Of a stretch of 5,864 bases of DNA, positions 5,382 through 5,864 are shown piece by piece. This stretch comes from Bacteroidales bacterium (GTDB lineage: Bacteria > Bacteroidota > Bacteroidia > Bacteroidales > GCA-2748055), in assembly GCA_023135025.1 (NCBI GenBank), contig JAGLTY010000145.1:1-5864 (forward strand), read 5' to 3'. The notes beneath the pieces are model-generated. The model made no database searches. It saw only the letters and a list, made by a program, of their open reading frames with translations, and had not been told where the DNA came from. The position numbers and the translations under genes are program-made. The stretch's first letter is position 1, and each line of letters starts with the position of its first letter.

Positions 5382-5864
5382 TTACTGTCTACCGGCCGCC
5401 ATATCCAGACAGACCATTGTTTTGGAATCGCGCATCACCAGGTATCCATCGGCAATGGCCAGTGGGCCCCAGGCGTCGTGTCCATCCAGCACCCTGTAAC
5501 TATCCAGCTCAATGTACTCCCTGATGCTCGGCCTTACAATGGTCAGGGTGGCATCGTCACTTACAATAAAGAGTTTGTTATCGGCGATCATATAGGGTCC
5601 CAGCCCAAACCGTTTGTCCTGTCCGCTGGTCCAGATCACCTGGTTAAAATTATCGGGGTGAACGCAAATCAGCTGGTTACGAAGCGGACCGGCATCTTTG
5701 GGGAGGATTCCGAGCAGGTGTTCGTTAAACTCAACCGGTGTCTGCTGCTCGCAGGCCAGACCCTCTTTGGGGGTATACTCATTCAGCACCTCTACACGAA
5801 ACTCGCCGCCAGAAGCTGATAACTGCAGGACCATGGCCCCTGCACTATATCCTGCAGTAAGGTA
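5382..5864 (-). CDS. PQQ-like beta-propeller protein (C-terminal part, runs off right edge)
   Basis: The frame is open to the right edge, so these are the last 160 codons of a longer protein. An internal Met at 5834 is unlikely to be the start, because YLTAGYSAGAMVLQL just upstream and across it reads as a propeller strand of this family. Two to three blades are visible: QLICVHPDNFNQVIW (64-78 of the visible part), GPYMIADNKLFIVSDDATL (89-107), and the closing blade GPLAIADGYLVMRDSKTMVC (133-152). The chain ends shortly after LDMAAGRQ. This is the BamB / quinoprotein-like fold common in periplasmic proteins. The visible part has three scattered cysteines and shows no cofactor-binding hallmark, and catalytic residues upstream cannot be judged. 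It is the first visible gene of the operon and is probably a periplasmic partner of the redox proteins. The N-terminal signal or anchor is outside the window. Confidence 0.85.
   Translation of the reverse strand, partial: YLTAGYSAGAMVLQLSASGGEFRVEVLNEYTPKEGLACEQQTPVEFNEHLLGILPKDAGPLRNQLICVHPDNFNQVIWTSGQDKRFGLGPYMIADNKLFIVSDDATLTIVRPSIREYIELDSYRVLDGHDAWGPLAIADGYLVMRDSKTMVCLDMAAGRQ

Larger units (their letters stand above)
1..5864 (-). other. Single co-directional operon of redox and propeller genes
   Basis: All seven genes share the minus strand. Spacings from right to left are +20, -4 (ATGA), -8, +1, +4 and +45 bases. No Bacteroidota-type promoter (TTTG with TAnnTTTG) or intrinsic terminator is evident in any gap. 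The only gap large enough for regulation is the repeat-rich 45 bases before the nuoE-like gene. The operon is therefore inferred to begin right of the window and continue left of it, probably into a NuoF-type gene. Confidence 0.72.

Noticed and set aside
5478..5819. Plus-strand open frame opposite the right-edge propeller
   Set aside because: It is the antisense of a clear PQQ-like propeller and has no independent coding evidence.

Overview
The window is a tightly packed block of accessory redox genes, all on the minus strand. It probably comes from an anaerobic or facultatively anaerobic Gram-negative bacterium. The protein style suggests Bacteroidota: small membrane-tethered propellers of the Planctomycetes/Bacteroidota type, A-rich leaders with little Shine-Dalgarno signal at several starts, and a balanced base composition. 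That placement is an inference from style and no marker gene is present. There is no rRNA, tRNA, CRISPR array, transposase or phage gene, and no gene-free stretch longer than about 45 bases.

In transcription order (right to left) the genes are: the C-terminal part of a PQQ-like beta-propeller protein running off the right edge; a membrane-anchored NHL-repeat propeller with an unusual vicinal Cys-Cys motif; a 65-residue Tat-like, four-cysteine protein; a Tat-signal ferredoxin with ligands for four [4Fe-4S] clusters; a NosR/NapH-type polytopic membrane ferredoxin; a three-helix membrane protein fused to a PQQ-like propeller; and the N-terminal part of a NuoE/HndA-type [2Fe-2S] protein running off the left edge. 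Gaps are -8 to +45 bases, and two junctions overlap, so one operon extending beyond both edges is the simplest reading.

The genes read as a transmembrane electron conduit. NuoE-type proteins normally work with a NuoF-type NAD(P)H/FMN subunit in the cytoplasm. The membrane ferredoxin is predicted to carry its cluster motifs on the cytoplasmic side. The four-cluster ferredoxin resembles periplasmic NapG-type partners in layout, and the propellers and the four-Cys protein are predicted to lie on the periplasmic face. This suggests exchange of electrons between NAD(P)H or quinol and an unidentified periplasmic partner. Individual families are recognisable, but I do not recognise the assembled system as a named complex, and no catalytic terminal reductase or oxidase lies within the window.
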